Shown: positions 6,034 to 15,552, counted from the first letter of the stretch. The stretch: 37,176 nucleotides of DNA from Methylotenera_A sp031381645 (GCA_031381645.1 JANMYB010000101.1:1-37176); one strand, 5' to 3'. The notes: generated by a model from the sequence alone, not told the origin. A program made the numbers and translations.

Positions 6034-8112
6034 CTATTTAACTTTCATTCCGGCCTGCGCACCAACATCTGGTGAGAGTATAAAAGGACCGCCAAGTTCA
6101 TTACTTGCTGCTAACACCATGCCTTCAGACATACCAAACTTCATTTTACGCGGTGCTAAATTCGCCACCATCACAGTCATTCTTCCGACCAAAGTTGCAG
6201 GATCGTAGGCCGATTTAATGCCCGCAAATACTTGGCGAGTAGTTGCTTCACCAATATCAAGCGTGAGTTTTAATAGTTTCTCGGCACCTTCTACATGCTC
6301 TGCATTCACAATCTTGGCAATGCGTAAATCCACCTTGGTGAAGTCGTCAATACTGATATACGAGCCTTCTGCAGCATTGCTGGAAGCCAATATTGGTGCG
6401 GTTACTGGCGATGCTGTTTTAATGGCTGCAAGTTTTACCGCATCTGTCGCAGTTAAATTCTCTTTGTTGGCTTCTGTCATGGCTTCTATCGCTTTCGGGT
6501 CAATTCGCGTAATTAAATGCGCATATTCATTAATTTTATGTCCAGACTCTAAAGGGGTATTTACTGATTCCCAATCTAGTTCTGGCACATTGAGGAATCT
6601 CTCAACTTGGAAAGCCAAATTAGGTAATACTGGTTTTAAATAAATAGTAATCAAGCGGAACATCTCTAGAGCTCCAGAGCAATCTAATTGAAGCGAAGTT
6701 CTTGCATCACCACCTTCTTGCTTAGCTTTCACCCATGGCTCTGCTGCTGCTATATCAAGATTTGCACGATCTACTAAGCTCATAATTTCACGCATTGCAC
6801 GACTATATTCTCGTGCTGCGTAATAACCAGCAATTTTTGGAGCGGCACTGCGAATATCTTCAATTACTGGCAGATTAGAAATTTTATCGACCTCGCCATC
6901 AAAAAATTTATTGATGAACCCTGCTGTACGACTTGCAATATTGATGTATTTACCCACCAAATCGCTATTCACTCGTGCAACGAAGTCTTCCAAATTCAGG
7001 TCGATGTCTTCCATCGTGCTATTGAGTTTCGCCGCGTAGTAATAACGCAAATATTCAGGATTTTTTATATGATCTAAGTAGCTGCGGGCAGTGATAAAGG
7101 TGCCGCGCGATTTGCTCATTTTCTCGCCATTGACGGTTAAAAAGCCATGTGCAAAAATCTGCGTAGGCGTGCGATAGCCGCTGTATTTAAGCGTGGCAGG
7201 CCAAAACAGCGCGTGGAAGTAAAGAATGTCTTTGCCGATAAAATGGTAAAGCTCGGTGGTTGAATCTTGTTTCCAGTATTCGTCGAAATCTAAACCTTGC
7301 GTTTCACAAAGCTTTTTAAAACTGGCCATATAGCCGATTGGCGCATCCAACCACACATAAAAATACTTGCCGGGTGCATGGGGAATTTCAAAACCAAAAT
7401 ATGGCGCGTCGCGCGAAATATCCCAGTCGTTCAGGCCATTTTCGAACCACTCACCCATTTTGTTGGCAGCTTCACCTTGAAGTGTGCCGCTTCTAGTCCA
7501 GTCTTTTAAAAACGCTTCGCATTCTGAAAGTTTAAAGAAATAATGCTCTGTCTCTTTACGCACAGGCGCTGCGCCAGAAACCGCAGAATATGCATTAATC
7601 AGCTCAGTTGGGTTATAAGTCGCTCCGCACACCTCACAGTTATCACCATATTGATCTTTCGCATGACATTTCGGGCATTCGCCTTTAATAAAGCGGTCAG
7701 GCAGAAACATGTTTTTAACAGGATCGTAAAACTGCTCAATGGTTTTGGTGGCGATTTTGCCGTTGGCTTTTAATTTACGGTAAATCGTTTGCGATAGCTC
7801 TTTATTTTCAGGCGCATTGGTTGAGTAGTAATTATCAAACTCTACCAGAAACTCTTTAAAATCTGCACTATGCTCTTTGTGCACATTGGCAATCAAGACT
7901 TCTGGCGTAATTCCTTCTTTCTCGGCGCGCAGCATAATCGGCGTACCATGCGTATCATCCGCACACACGTAGTGCACGGTGTGCCCCTGCATTTTTTGAA
8001 AACGCACCCAAATGTCCGTTTGGATATATTCCACCAAATGACCAAGGTGGATGCTACCGTTGGCGTATGGAAGTGCGGAAGTGACAAGGATTTTGCGGGC
8101 TGGAGATGACAT
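6034..8112 (-). CDS. metG: Methionyl-tRNA synthetase
   Basis: Charges tRNA-Met; class I synthetase. The start at 8112 gives MSSPARKILVTSALPYANG, the usual N-terminus. The open frame extends 19 codons further upstream but those residues do not look like MetRS. Visible features are the HIGH-equivalent HLGH near residue 24, a zinc knuckle CPKCHAKDQYGDNCEVC around residues 146-162, and KMSKS at 331-335. The anticodon-binding helical domain follows, then a C-terminal tRNA-binding EMAPII/Trbp111-like OB domain from about residue 590 (IDDFTKVDLRIAKIV). At 692 aa it is the long dimeric form, as in E. coli. Divergent from apbC across 99 bp that should hold both promoters. Confidence 0.96.
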   Translation of the reverse strand: MSSPARKILVTSALPYANGSIHLGHLVEYIQTDIWVRFQKMQGHTVHYVCADDTHGTPIMLRAEKEGITPEVLIANVHKEHSADFKEFLVEFDNYYSTNAPENKELSQTIYRKLKANGKIATKTIEQFYDPVKNMFLPDRFIKGECPKCHAKDQYGDNCEVCGATYNPTELINAYSAVSGAAPVRKETEHYFFKLSECEAFLKDWTRSGTLQGEAANKMGEWFENGLNDWDISRDAPYFGFEIPHAPGKYFYVWLDAPIGYMASFKKLCETQGLDFDEYWKQDSTTELYHFIGKDILYFHALFWPATLKYSGYRTPTQIFAHGFLTVNGEKMSKSRGTFITARSYLDHIKNPEYLRYYYAAKLNSTMEDIDLNLEDFVARVNSDLVGKYINIASRTAGFINKFFDGEVDKISNLPVIEDIRSAAPKIAGYYAAREYSRAMREIMSLVDRANLDIAAAEPWVKAKQEGGDARTSLQLDCSGALEMFRLITIYLKPVLPNLAFQVERFLNVPELDWESVNTPLESGHKINEYAHLITRIDPKAIEAMTEANKENLTATDAVKLAAIKTASPVTAPILASSNAAEGSYISIDDFTKVDLRIAKIVNAEHVEGAEKLLKLTLDIGEATTRQVFAGIKSAYDPATLVGRMTVMVANLAPRKMKFGMSEGMVLAASNELGGPFILSPDVGAQAGMKVK

Positions 8113-8211
8113 GTGGTAAATGAACCAATTTGCTAAAAAACCTATTTTAACAAAGACGGTCGCCAACACATACGTTAAAATAGCTTTTTATTCAGTAATT
8201 TAAAAAACATC

Positions 8212-9300
8212 ATGGCAATTGCAGATTTAGACATCCAAAATGCATTAAAAACGCTAGTTGACCCGAATACTGGGAAAGATTTCATCACCAGTAAATCAGC
8301 TAAAAATATTAAAATTACAAGTAATCACATCAGCGTGGATATTGTGCTGGGTTACCCCGCCAAAAGCGTGATGGGTTCTGTCAAAACCTTGGTAGAAACG
8401 CATTTAAAAGCGCTACAAGGCGTTGAAAATGTCAACGTGAATATTGGTTCAAGAATAGTCGCGCACAAGGCGCAGCAAGGTGTTAGTTTATTGCCGAATG
8501 TAAAAAATATCATTGCCGTAGCCTCTGGCAAAGGCGGCGTTGGAAAATCAACAACATCTGTCAATTTAGCACTAGCTTTGGTAGCAGAAGGCGCAACGGT
8601 GGGCTTGCTAGATGCCGATATTTACGGCCCTAGCCAACCGCAAATGTTGGGCATTTCTGGTCGGCCAGAAAGTTCGGATGGCAAAAGTATGGATCCGATG
8701 TTGGCGCACGGCATCCAAGCGATGTCGATTGGATTTTTGGTGGATGTCGACACGCCAATGGTATGGCGCGGCCCAATGGTAACGGGCGCTTTGGAGCAAT
8801 TGCTGCGCGAAACACGTTGGAATAATTTGGATTATTTGGTTATCGATTTGCCACCAGGCACTGGCGATATTCAGCTGACGCTCGCGCAAAAAATACCTGT
8901 TACTGGTGCAATTATTGTCACCACGCCGCAAGATATTGCCCTACTCGATGCACGTAAAGGCTTGAAAATGTTCGAGAAAGTCGGCATCCCGATTTTGGGC
9001 ATAGTGGAAAATATGAGCACGCACATATGCAGCAATTGCGGCCATGAAGAGCACATATTTGGCGCTGGCGGCGGCCAAAAAATGTGCGATGACTATCAAG
9101 TGGATTTACTGGGGTCATTGCCACTAGACATCAGTATTCGCGAACAAACCGATGGCGGCAAACCAACCGTGATTGCCGAGCCCGATTCAAAAATAGCAAG
9201 CATATATAAAGAGATAGCACGTAAAGCCGCGGTTAAAATCGCCAATGCCAGTTTAGATCACAGCAGCAAGTTTCCGAATATTGTGATTCAGAATACTTAA
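8212..9300 (+). CDS. apbC: Fe-S cluster carrier ATPase ApbC/Mrp
   Basis: P-loop ATPase that carries and delivers [4Fe-4S] clusters to apo-proteins as a homodimer in the cytosol. An N-terminal MIP18/DUF59 domain (about residues 1-85) precedes the NTPase part. This carries the deviant Walker A GKGGVGKST at 106-114 and DADIYGPSQP just after, then the cluster-binding CxxC motif (Cys273, Cys276 in ICSNCGHEE). At 362 aa it is the usual length for the two-domain form. It is divergent to metG, a pairing often seen in Proteobacteria. Confidence 0.95.
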   Translation: MAIADLDIQNALKTLVDPNTGKDFITSKSAKNIKITSNHISVDIVLGYPAKSVMGSVKTLVETHLKALQGVENVNVNIGSRIVAHKAQQGVSLLPNVKNIIAVASGKGGVGKSTTSVNLALALVAEGATVGLLDADIYGPSQPQMLGISGRPESSDGKSMDPMLAHGIQAMSIGFLVDVDTPMVWRGPMVTGALEQLLRETRWNNLDYLVIDLPPGTGDIQLTLAQKIPVTGAIIVTTPQDIALLDARKGLKMFEKVGIPILGIVENMSTHICSNCGHEEHIFGAGGGQKMCDDYQVDLLGSLPLDISIREQTDGGKPTVIAEPDSKIASIYKEIARKAAVKIANASLDHSSKFPNIVIQNT

Positions 9301-9355
9301 AAGCTGAACTAGATTTTTTTCGTTTCACTAAAAATAACAGCGTTAGGAGTTTGAC

Positions 9356-9910
9356 ATGGTTAAGGAACAACACTCCGCTGAAAAGCTCATGGATACTGCT
9401 TATGAAGCCATGGACGAGCGCGCAAAAAAAGTTGCGAGGCACATCACCGAGCGAAAGCACATCTCTAAAAATACCTCGTTAGAACAAGATGATAGCAAAA
9501 CTTTTGGTCAGCGCGCGGCGGATGCAGTCGCAAAATTTGGCGGTTCGTGGGCGTTTATTATTTTATTTGGCGTGGTGTTAGTATGCTGGGTGATTTTAAA
9601 TTCATATATTTTGGTGCATTACGACAAAGCATTTGACCCCTACCCCTATATTTTGCTGAACTTGTTTTTGTCGATGCTGGCGTCGATTCAAGCGCCGATT
9701 ATATTGATGTCGCAGAATCGGCAAGCAGAAAAAGACCGCCAAAGCGCTGAGCATGACTACGAAGTTAACTTAAAAGCCGAGCTTGAAATTATGTTGCTAC
9801 ACGAAAAAGTGGATTTGCTGCGCGAAGGCCAATGGGGCGAGTTGATAGCGATTCAGAAAGAGCAGTTGCGATTATTAGGAAATTTAATTGAAAAAAATAA
9901 TTGTTTATAA
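9356..9910 (+). CDS. DUF1003 family membrane protein
   Basis: A 184-aa protein of the DUF1003 family, whose function is unknown. Residues of about 49-75 contain the family start FGQRAADAVAKFGGSWAFII running into a first membrane segment. A second segment lies at about 98-122 (ILLNLFLSMLASIQAPIILMS), with the typical QAPIILMSQNRQ motif. A charged, helical tail follows (RQSAEHDYEVNLKAELEIM). The N-terminal 45 residues are hydrophilic. The start ATG at 9356 has a strong ribosome site, TAGGAG, seven bases upstream. It lies 55 bp after apbC and may be read with it. Convergent to pgl, with a palindromic element in between. Confidence 0.85.
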   Translation: MVKEQHSAEKLMDTAYEAMDERAKKVARHITERKHISKNTSLEQDDSKTFGQRAADAVAKFGGSWAFIILFGVVLVCWVILNSYILVHYDKAFDPYPYILLNLFLSMLASIQAPIILMSQNRQAEKDRQSAEHDYEVNLKAELEIMLLHEKVDLLREGQWGELIAIQKEQLRLLGNLIEKNNCL

Positions 9911-9925
9911 TAACAAAAAGCGCAC

Positions 9926-9960
9926 ACCCTGCAAGCCAATATCCATAAGTCTCACAGGGT
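9926..9960 (-). repeat. Palindromic interspersed element, copy A
   Basis: Outer arms ACCCTG (9926-9931) and CAGGGT (9955-9960) pair perfectly; read on the minus strand, the 11-nt loop (9938-9948) is TTATGGATATT. The arms differ from those of copies C and D (CATGCT/AGCATG), yet the pairing is kept. It lies between the convergent DUF1003 gene and pgl and could end both transcripts, although no strong T run follows. Confidence 0.7.
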
Positions 9961-9972
9961 AGTTATTTAAAA

Positions 9973-10668
9973 CTATTTTAACTCAACTTCACAGCAATAC
10001 ACATCGACACCGCATTTAGGCGTAATTAAAGCAGCGGGTATAGCAACCCCCTTACGCCATTTATCTACCGCCTCTTGCTTGCCTTCCCCTGTGACTAAAA
10101 ACATGGCTGCGTTGGTATTGTTTAAACGGTTCTGAGACATAGTTACACGCTCCGCAGGCGGCTTGGGCGAGTTAAATACAGGCACCGCATCTGCACTATT
10201 ATCCACTGCATGACCCGGGAACAGACTTGCAGTATGACCATCTTCACCCAAACCAAACAGCACTAAATCAAATGTGCCCACGTTGGCAAGTGTTTTTGCG
10301 TAGGCCTTTGCGCCTTCTAGTGGGCCTAATTCGGATGGAATGTTGTGAATTTGATTTTTTGGAATACCCACGTAGCTTAACCAGGCCCGATCAACCATTA
10401 AGCTGTTGCGTTCTTCATGATCAACAGGCAAGCAGCGGTCGTCATTAATATAAATGTGCCATTTAGACCATTCTGTTGACATGTCGCGTAATGATCGGTA
10501 AATCTCGCGAGGGGTATTGCCACCGGCAAGAACGATTGAAAAATGCCCGTATTTTGCTATAGCCTCTCTTGCACTTTTTACAATTACATCGCAAACGCTA
10601 TTTCTTAGCGAGGTTATATTGTCGAATTGTTTCCAGCGAGTAATTTGGGGTGTATTTTTATTTTGCAT
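9973..10668 (-). CDS. pgl: 6-phosphogluconolactonase
   Basis: Hydrolyses 6-phosphogluconolactone, the product of Zwf, in the oxidative pentose phosphate pathway; in RuMP-cycle methylotrophs this arm oxidises formaldehyde carbon cyclically. The 231-aa DevB-type protein shows the family motifs SIVLAGGNTPREIYRSL (about residues 44-60), NDDRCLPVDHEERNS, and FGLGEDGHTASLFPGH, which holds the catalytic His region. Near the C-terminus, VTMSQNRLNNTNAAMFLVTGEGK is typical. It is divergent from zwf rather than in an operon with it, across a 483-bp spacer. Confidence 0.93.
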   Translation of the reverse strand: MQNKNTPQITRWKQFDNITSLRNSVCDVIVKSAREAIAKYGHFSIVLAGGNTPREIYRSLRDMSTEWSKWHIYINDDRCLPVDHEERNSLMVDRAWLSYVGIPKNQIHNIPSELGPLEGAKAYAKTLANVGTFDLVLFGLGEDGHTASLFPGHAVDNSADAVPVFNSPKPPAERVTMSQNRLNNTNAAMFLVTGEGKQEAVDKWRKGVAIPAALITPKCGVDVYCCEVELK

Positions 10669-11151
10669 GTTCTTTAATAATCAGATAAAAATGAGGTCGC
10701 ATTCTAACAGGAATTACCGTGCTTTTTTTCGCATTTATCACATAGATTATTGTGTATAAACACTGCCATGCATTATTATATCGGCTTAATCAAAAGAAAC
10801 CTTAAATGCTAATATAAAGATAATGAAGTTGTAAACATCGATATGCGTACTGGCGATATGCGCGTGCATATTTTTCACACTGTAGTGCTTGGTAAATATC
10901 CAGCTGAGCCTGATTCGCAGTACCGTTGCAAAGCTGGAACTTGCTGTTGGCGCTTTTCCACCGCAGACTAGATTATGGCCATTTGGATAAGGCAAGCGAT
11001 AGTGTATAAGCCGAAAGTAGACACTAGGCGACACCATTAAATTTTATTATTATGTTGCCGTTATTGGTTTAATAGTTAAAAAATTCCATGCCAGTAACCT
11101 CATGGATATTAGCTCGCAGAGCATCATTAAAAGTATTATAAAAGGTAACAA
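10669..11151. other. Long divergent spacer between pgl and zwf without a recognisable gene
   Basis: It holds one copy of the interspersed palindrome (11087-11124), the inverted repeat TAGTGT/ACACTA around 11000-11025, and AT-rich stretches that may carry the pgl and zwf promoters. A middle part (about 10840-11037) is more GC-rich than the rest. It is open for 83 codons on the minus strand and about 43 on the plus strand, but neither product resembles any family I know. It may be decayed coding sequence. Confidence 0.5.
11087..11124 (+). repeat. Palindromic interspersed element, copy B
   Basis: The loop core TCATGGATATT is at 11100-11110, with left arm CATGCC (11087) and right arm ending CAGAGCAT (11124). 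The outer ATGC/GCAT pairs, but the inner arms pair poorly, so this is a weaker hairpin than copies C and D. It lies 28 bp upstream of the zwf start, in its 5' leader or promoter. Confidence 0.62.
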
Positions 11152-12636
11152 ATGACTACAAAGATAGACCCATGCACTCTCGTTTTGTTTGGCGCAAGCG
11201 GCAATTTAGCCCGAGTTAAGCTTTTCCCGGGGTTGTTCCGCCTCGATTTGCTTGACCGTCTGCCCAAGGACATGAAGATTTTATCGGTCGGCCGCCTAGA
11301 AGTGACGCAAGAAGCCTGGCGCGCAGATATTAAAAGCATGCTTGACGCCAAATTTAAAAACGGTGTGGACGCAAATGTACTCGAGCGTTTTATTGCACGT
11401 AATTTTTATCACGCCAACGCTCCAACTGACCCAGATGCATTCAAAAAAATGCGCACCACATTGAGCGACGAAAAAATATTTCCGCAGAACTTGGCGTATT
11501 TTCTGTCTGTGCGACCTGTGGATTTTGCGCAAGTGGTCGACCAGCTTGCTGCGGAAGGCTTAACCAACGAGGACAAATATTGGCGTCGCGTGGTAATTGA
11601 GAAACCATTTGGTACCGATTTGCCCAGCGCACAAGAGTTGCAAAAATCAATTTCTAAGCATTTAAAAGAAAGTCAAATTTACCGCATCGACCACTATTTG
11701 GGCAAATCTGCACTACAAAATATTATGCTGCAGCGCTTTACTAATACCATTTTAGAGCCGATTTGGAACAATCAATACATCGATCACGTGCAAATTACCA
11801 ACACCGAAATGTTGGGTGTGGGCGACCGCACCAAATTTTACGATACGACGGGTGCGCTTAGGGATATGATTCAAAGCCACATTCTGCAAACGCTAGCTTT
11901 AACTGCCATGGAAATGCCGCAAGACTTAACACCACAAGGCGTACGCGACGCGAAAATTAAGGTGTTGGAGCAAATTCGTCCAATTCCTCTGAGTGACCTA
12001 GGCAAACATGCTTTCCGTGCGCAATATGCTGCTGGTGTGGTGAATGGCGAAAGTGTCCCAGGTTACTTGGAGGAACTTCAAGACAACTCCAGCGTAGTAG
12101 AAACTTACGCCGCGCTGAAGCTGTTTATTGATAATCCGCGCTGGAAAGGTGTGCCGTTTTACATCCGCACCGCTAAACGTTTACACGAGGCGGATACACG
12201 CATTGCGATTCGCTTTAAAAAAGCGCCTTTGCAAGTTAATGATGACACTTCACGCACCAATAACTGGTTAATTTTAGGCATTCAACCGCGCGAGTGCATT
12301 CGGCTAGAACTGCAATCAAAAATCCCAGGGTTAGAGCCAGAAACTAGAACAATTCAACTGGATGCTGCAAACCGCCAACCAGAAGACGATAGTGTGGACG
12401 CCTACGAAGCTTTGTTGCTGAACTTGATGCAGGGTGACAACTCGAACTATCTACATATTTCCGAAGCCGAAGCGCAATGGCGCTTGGTTGACCCAGTCGT
12501 TAAAGCTTGGGCAGCCGATAAAAAACCTGTGCCTCAATATCCTGCTGGCTCACGCGATCCCGAAGCCTCAAAAGTGATTTTCGAATCTGATGATCAATTT
12601 TGGCGATATAGCATAGAATTAGGCGGCGATAAGTAA
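11152..12636 (+). CDS. zwf: Glucose-6-phosphate 1-dehydrogenase
   Basis: Oxidises glucose 6-phosphate to 6-phosphogluconolactone with NAD(P)+; in RuMP methylotrophs it is the entry to the dissimilatory cycle. The 494-aa product has the N-terminal nucleotide-binding loop LVLFGASGNLARVKLFP. Its GxxGNLA carries Asn where GxxGDLA is common. The substrate and catalytic signature RIDHYLGK is at residues 178-185, with EKPFG at about 151-155. The C-terminal half has the usual long beta-sheet domain motifs (PFYIRTAKRL, PDDSVDAYE-like). It is followed by its own intrinsic terminator at 12667. Its divergent partner pgl supplies the next enzyme. Confidence 0.96.
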   Translation: MTTKIDPCTLVLFGASGNLARVKLFPGLFRLDLLDRLPKDMKILSVGRLEVTQEAWRADIKSMLDAKFKNGVDANVLERFIARNFYHANAPTDPDAFKKMRTTLSDEKIFPQNLAYFLSVRPVDFAQVVDQLAAEGLTNEDKYWRRVVIEKPFGTDLPSAQELQKSISKHLKESQIYRIDHYLGKSALQNIMLQRFTNTILEPIWNNQYIDHVQITNTEMLGVGDRTKFYDTTGALRDMIQSHILQTLALTAMEMPQDLTPQGVRDAKIKVLEQIRPIPLSDLGKHAFRAQYAAGVVNGESVPGYLEELQDNSSVVETYAALKLFIDNPRWKGVPFYIRTAKRLHEADTRIAIRFKKAPLQVNDDTSRTNNWLILGIQPRECIRLELQSKIPGLEPETRTIQLDAANRQPEDDSVDAYEALLLNLMQGDNSNYLHISEAEAQWRLVDPVVKAWAADKKPVPQYPAGSRDPEASKVIFESDDQFWRYSIELGGDK

Positions 12637-12666
12637 AAAAGCGCACAAAAAATCGTCATGCACTTT

Positions 12667-12701
12667 ATAATGCCCAATCACGTTATTGGGCATTATTTTT
12701 T
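12667..12701 (+). terminator. Rho-independent terminator after zwf
   Basis: Perfect 12-bp stem ATAATGCCCAAT/ATTGGGCATTAT with loop CACGTT, followed by a T run. It lies 31 bp past the zwf stop and just ahead of dcd, separating the two transcription units. Confidence 0.9.
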
Positions 12702-12722
12702 ACAGTTAAAGAATAGAAAAAC

Positions 12723-13298
12723 ATGAGCATAAAATCTGATAAATGGATACGTAAAATGGCCGAGCAACACGGCATGATAGAGCCATTTGAGCCGCATCAA
12801 GTGAAACAAAATGCCGAAGGTCAGCGCATGGTGTCTTTCGGCACGTCTAGCTATGGTTATGATATTCGTTGTAGCAAAGAATTTAAGCTGTTTACCAATT
12901 TAAACAGCACCATTGTCGACCCGAAAAATTTCGACCCGAATTCATTTGTGGAAGTGAATGCCGATTTCTGTATTATTCCACCCAACTCGTTTGCGTTAGC
13001 TAGAACCGTGGAGTATTTCCGTATTCCACGTAATGTATTGACAATCTGTTTGGGTAAATCGACTTACGCAAGATGTGGCATTATCGTCAACGTGACGCCT
13101 TTCGAACCAGAATGGGAAGGCTATGTGACGCTGGAATTTAGCAACACCACACCACTACCAGCCAAGATATACGCTAATGAAGGCTGCGCACAAGTACTGT
13201 TTTTTGAGGCTGATGATGATGATGTTTGCGAAACCAGTTACAAAGATCGCGGCGGCAAATATCAAGGCCAAGTTGGCGTTACGCTACCTAAGATTTAA
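12723..13298 (+). CDS. dcd: dCTP deaminase
   Basis: Deaminates dCTP to dUTP, feeding dUMP to thymidylate synthase (thyA is nearby at 16.1 kb). At 191 aa it has the standard length of the trimeric Dcd family. Visible motifs are the SFGTSSYGYDIRC segment near residue 39, the FALARTVEYFRIPRN stretch, and the catalytic region GKSTYARCGIIVNVTPFEPEWEG, where the active-site Glu sits in FEPEWEG. LEFSNTTPLPAKIY and the C-terminal YQGQVGVTLP are as expected. The decarboxylase gene begins 14 bp downstream on the same strand, so the two are likely cotranscribed. Confidence 0.96.
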   Translation: MSIKSDKWIRKMAEQHGMIEPFEPHQVKQNAEGQRMVSFGTSSYGYDIRCSKEFKLFTNLNSTIVDPKNFDPNSFVEVNADFCIIPPNSFALARTVEYFRIPRNVLTICLGKSTYARCGIIVNVTPFEPEWEGYVTLEFSNTTPLPAKIYANEGCAQVLFFEADDDDVCETSYKDRGGKYQGQVGVTLPKI

Positions 13299-13311
13299 TT
13301 AAGGAAATTCA

Positions 13312-15552
13312 ATGAAGTTTCGCTTTCCCGTCGTTATCATCGATGAAGATTTCCGCTCAGAAAACTCTTCTGGCTTGGGCATCCGCATGCTTGCTAAAGC
13401 CATCGAGGCCGAGGGCGTTGAGGTGCTGGGCGTCACCAGTTACGGCGACCTAACCTCGTTTGCGCAACAGCAAAGTCGCGCATCAGCGTTTATTCTCTCG
13501 ATTGACGACAATGAAATTATTGAAGAAAATCAAGATGCATTAGACAATTTACGCAAATTTGTCGAAGAAATTCGTTATCGTAATGAAGAAATTCCTATCT
13601 TTTTGCATGGCGAAACGCGTACTTCGCGACATATTCCCAACGAGATTTTGCGTGAACTTAACGGTTTTATTCACATGTATGAAGATACGCCAGAATTCGT
13701 TGCGCGCTACATTCTGCGCGAGGCACGAACGTATTTAGACAGCCTAGCGCCACCGTTTTTTAAAGCGCTGACCGAGTATGCTGCCGATGGCTCGTATTCT
13801 TGGCACTGCCCAGGACACTCTGGTGGCGTAGCGTTTTTAAAATCACCTGTCGGCCAAATGTTTCACCAGTTTTTTGGCGAGAACATGCTGCGCGCAGATG
13901 TGTGTAACGCGGTGGATGAGCTTGGCCAATTGCTCGATCACACTGGCCCAGTCGCAGCCTCAGAGCGCAATGCAGCACGTATTTACAACTGCGATCACTT
14001 ATACTTCGTCACCAACGGCACCTCAACATCCAACAAAATGGTGTGGAACAGCACTGTAGCGCCTGGCGACGTGGTGGTGGTGGATCGTAATTGCCATAAA
14101 TCGATTTTGCATGCGATTATTATGACTGGCGCAATTCCTGTATTTTTAATGCCGACGCGCAACCATTTTGGCATTATCGGGCCAATTCCAAAAAGTGAAT
14201 TTGAGTGGGAAAACATTCAAAAGAAAATCGATAGAAACCCATTTATTACCGATAAAAAAGCTAAACCGCGCGTGCTAACGATTACGCAATCTACTTACGA
14301 TGGCGTGTTATACAACGTAGAGGAAATTAAAGACATGCTGGATGGCAAAATCGACACGCTGCATTTTGACGAGGCGTGGTTGCCGCACGCGACCTTTCAC
14401 GATTTTTATGGCGATTATCACGCCATTGGCGAGGGTCGCCCGCGCTGCAAAGAAAGCATGGTGTTCTCAACGCAATCAACGCACAAACTGCTGGCAGGCT
14501 TATCTCAGGCCAGCCAAATATTGGTGCAAGATGCCGAAAACAATAAACTCGACCGCGATGTATTCAACGAATCTTACCTGATGCACACTTCGACCAGCCC
14601 GCAATACTCTATCGTCGCCAGTATCGATGTGGCCGCCGCAATGATGGAAGCCCCTGGCGGGACTGCATTGGTGGAAGAAAGCTTGATGGAGGCCTTGGAT
14701 TTCCGCCGTGCCATGCGCAAAGTGGATGAAGATTGGGGAGCCGATTGGTGGTTCAAGGTTTGGGGGCCAAACGATTTAAGCGAGGAAGGCTTGGAAGAGC
14801 GCGAGGCGTGGATGTTGCACGCCAACGAAGCCTGGCACGATTTTGGCGATTTGGCACCAGGCTTTAACATGCTAGACCCGATTAAAGCGACAATTATCAC
14901 ACCAGGTTTAGATATCAAAGGTGATTTCTCTGATAAATTTGGCATTCCCGCGGCAATCGTGACCAAATATTTAGCAGAACATGGCGTCATTGTTGAAAAA
15001 ACTGGCTTATATTCGTTCTTTATCATGTTCACCATCGGCATTACAAAAGGCCGCTGGAACACGCTGGTAGCGGCTTTGCAGCAATTTAAAGATGATTACG
15101 ACAAAAACCAACCGCTATGGAAAGTGCTACCAGAATTTGTGCAAAAACAACCGCGCTATGAAAAAATTGGTTTGCGCGATTTATGCGACCAAATTCACGC
15201 TGTTTACAAAGCCAACGACATTGCACGTTTGACCACCGAGATGTATTTATCAGACATGGTGCCCGCGATGAAGCCGACCGACGCGTTTGCCAAAATGGCG
15301 CACCGTGAGATTGATCGTGTGCCGATTGATGACCTTGAGGGTCGCATCACCGCTGTACTGCTAACGCCCTACCCACCTGGTATTCCGCTATTAATTCCAG
15401 GTGAAAAATTCAACAAAGTCATCGTGAATTACTTAAAATTCGCACGCGAATTTAACGAGAAATTTCCAGGTTTTGAAACGGACAATCACGGCTTGGTAAA
15501 AGAAATTGTGGATGGTGAAGCGATTTACTATGTGGATTGCGTAGCGAAATAG
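13312..15552 (+). CDS. Orn/Lys/Arg decarboxylase, large PLP-dependent (arginine or lysine type)
   Basis: A 746-aa fold-type I PLP decarboxylase of the Orn/Lys/Arg group, which makes agmatine, cadaverine or putrescine. An N-terminal flavodoxin-like wing domain (about residues 1-130) precedes the PLP-binding major domain, with WHCPGHSGG near 165 and VTNGTSTSNK near 235. The Schiff-base lysine is Lys392 in STQSTHKLLAGLSQ. A C-terminal domain carries TPYPPGIPLLIPGE. The STHKLLA context and length resemble E. coli AdiA (about 755 aa) and Ldc more than ornithine decarboxylases, which have a different motif around the lysine. I lean to arginine or lysine as substrate but cannot decide. It probably supplies polyamine precursors. 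It shares a transcript with dcd. Confidence 0.88.
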   Translation: MKFRFPVVIIDEDFRSENSSGLGIRMLAKAIEAEGVEVLGVTSYGDLTSFAQQQSRASAFILSIDDNEIIEENQDALDNLRKFVEEIRYRNEEIPIFLHGETRTSRHIPNEILRELNGFIHMYEDTPEFVARYILREARTYLDSLAPPFFKALTEYAADGSYSWHCPGHSGGVAFLKSPVGQMFHQFFGENMLRADVCNAVDELGQLLDHTGPVAASERNAARIYNCDHLYFVTNGTSTSNKMVWNSTVAPGDVVVVDRNCHKSILHAIIMTGAIPVFLMPTRNHFGIIGPIPKSEFEWENIQKKIDRNPFITDKKAKPRVLTITQSTYDGVLYNVEEIKDMLDGKIDTLHFDEAWLPHATFHDFYGDYHAIGEGRPRCKESMVFSTQSTHKLLAGLSQASQILVQDAENNKLDRDVFNESYLMHTSTSPQYSIVASIDVAAAMMEAPGGTALVEESLMEALDFRRAMRKVDEDWGADWWFKVWGPNDLSEEGLEEREAWMLHANEAWHDFGDLAPGFNMLDPIKATIITPGLDIKGDFSDKFGIPAAIVTKYLAEHGVIVEKTGLYSFFIMFTIGITKGRWNTLVAALQQFKDDYDKNQPLWKVLPEFVQKQPRYEKIGLRDLCDQIHAVYKANDIARLTTEMYLSDMVPAMKPTDAFAKMAHREIDRVPIDDLEGRITAVLLTPYPPGIPLLIPGEKFNKVIVNYLKFAREFNEKFPGFETDNHGLVKEIVDGEAIYYVDCVAK

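Noticed and set aside
8113..8169. Upstream extension of metG by 19 codons
   Set aside because: The extra residues are hydrophobic and unlike MetRS; the internal ATG at 8112 gives the family N-terminus.
10786..11037. An 83-codon minus-strand open frame in the pgl-zwf spacer
   Set aside because: No recognisable motif and no clear ribosome site; kept only as a possible remnant in the description of the spacer.
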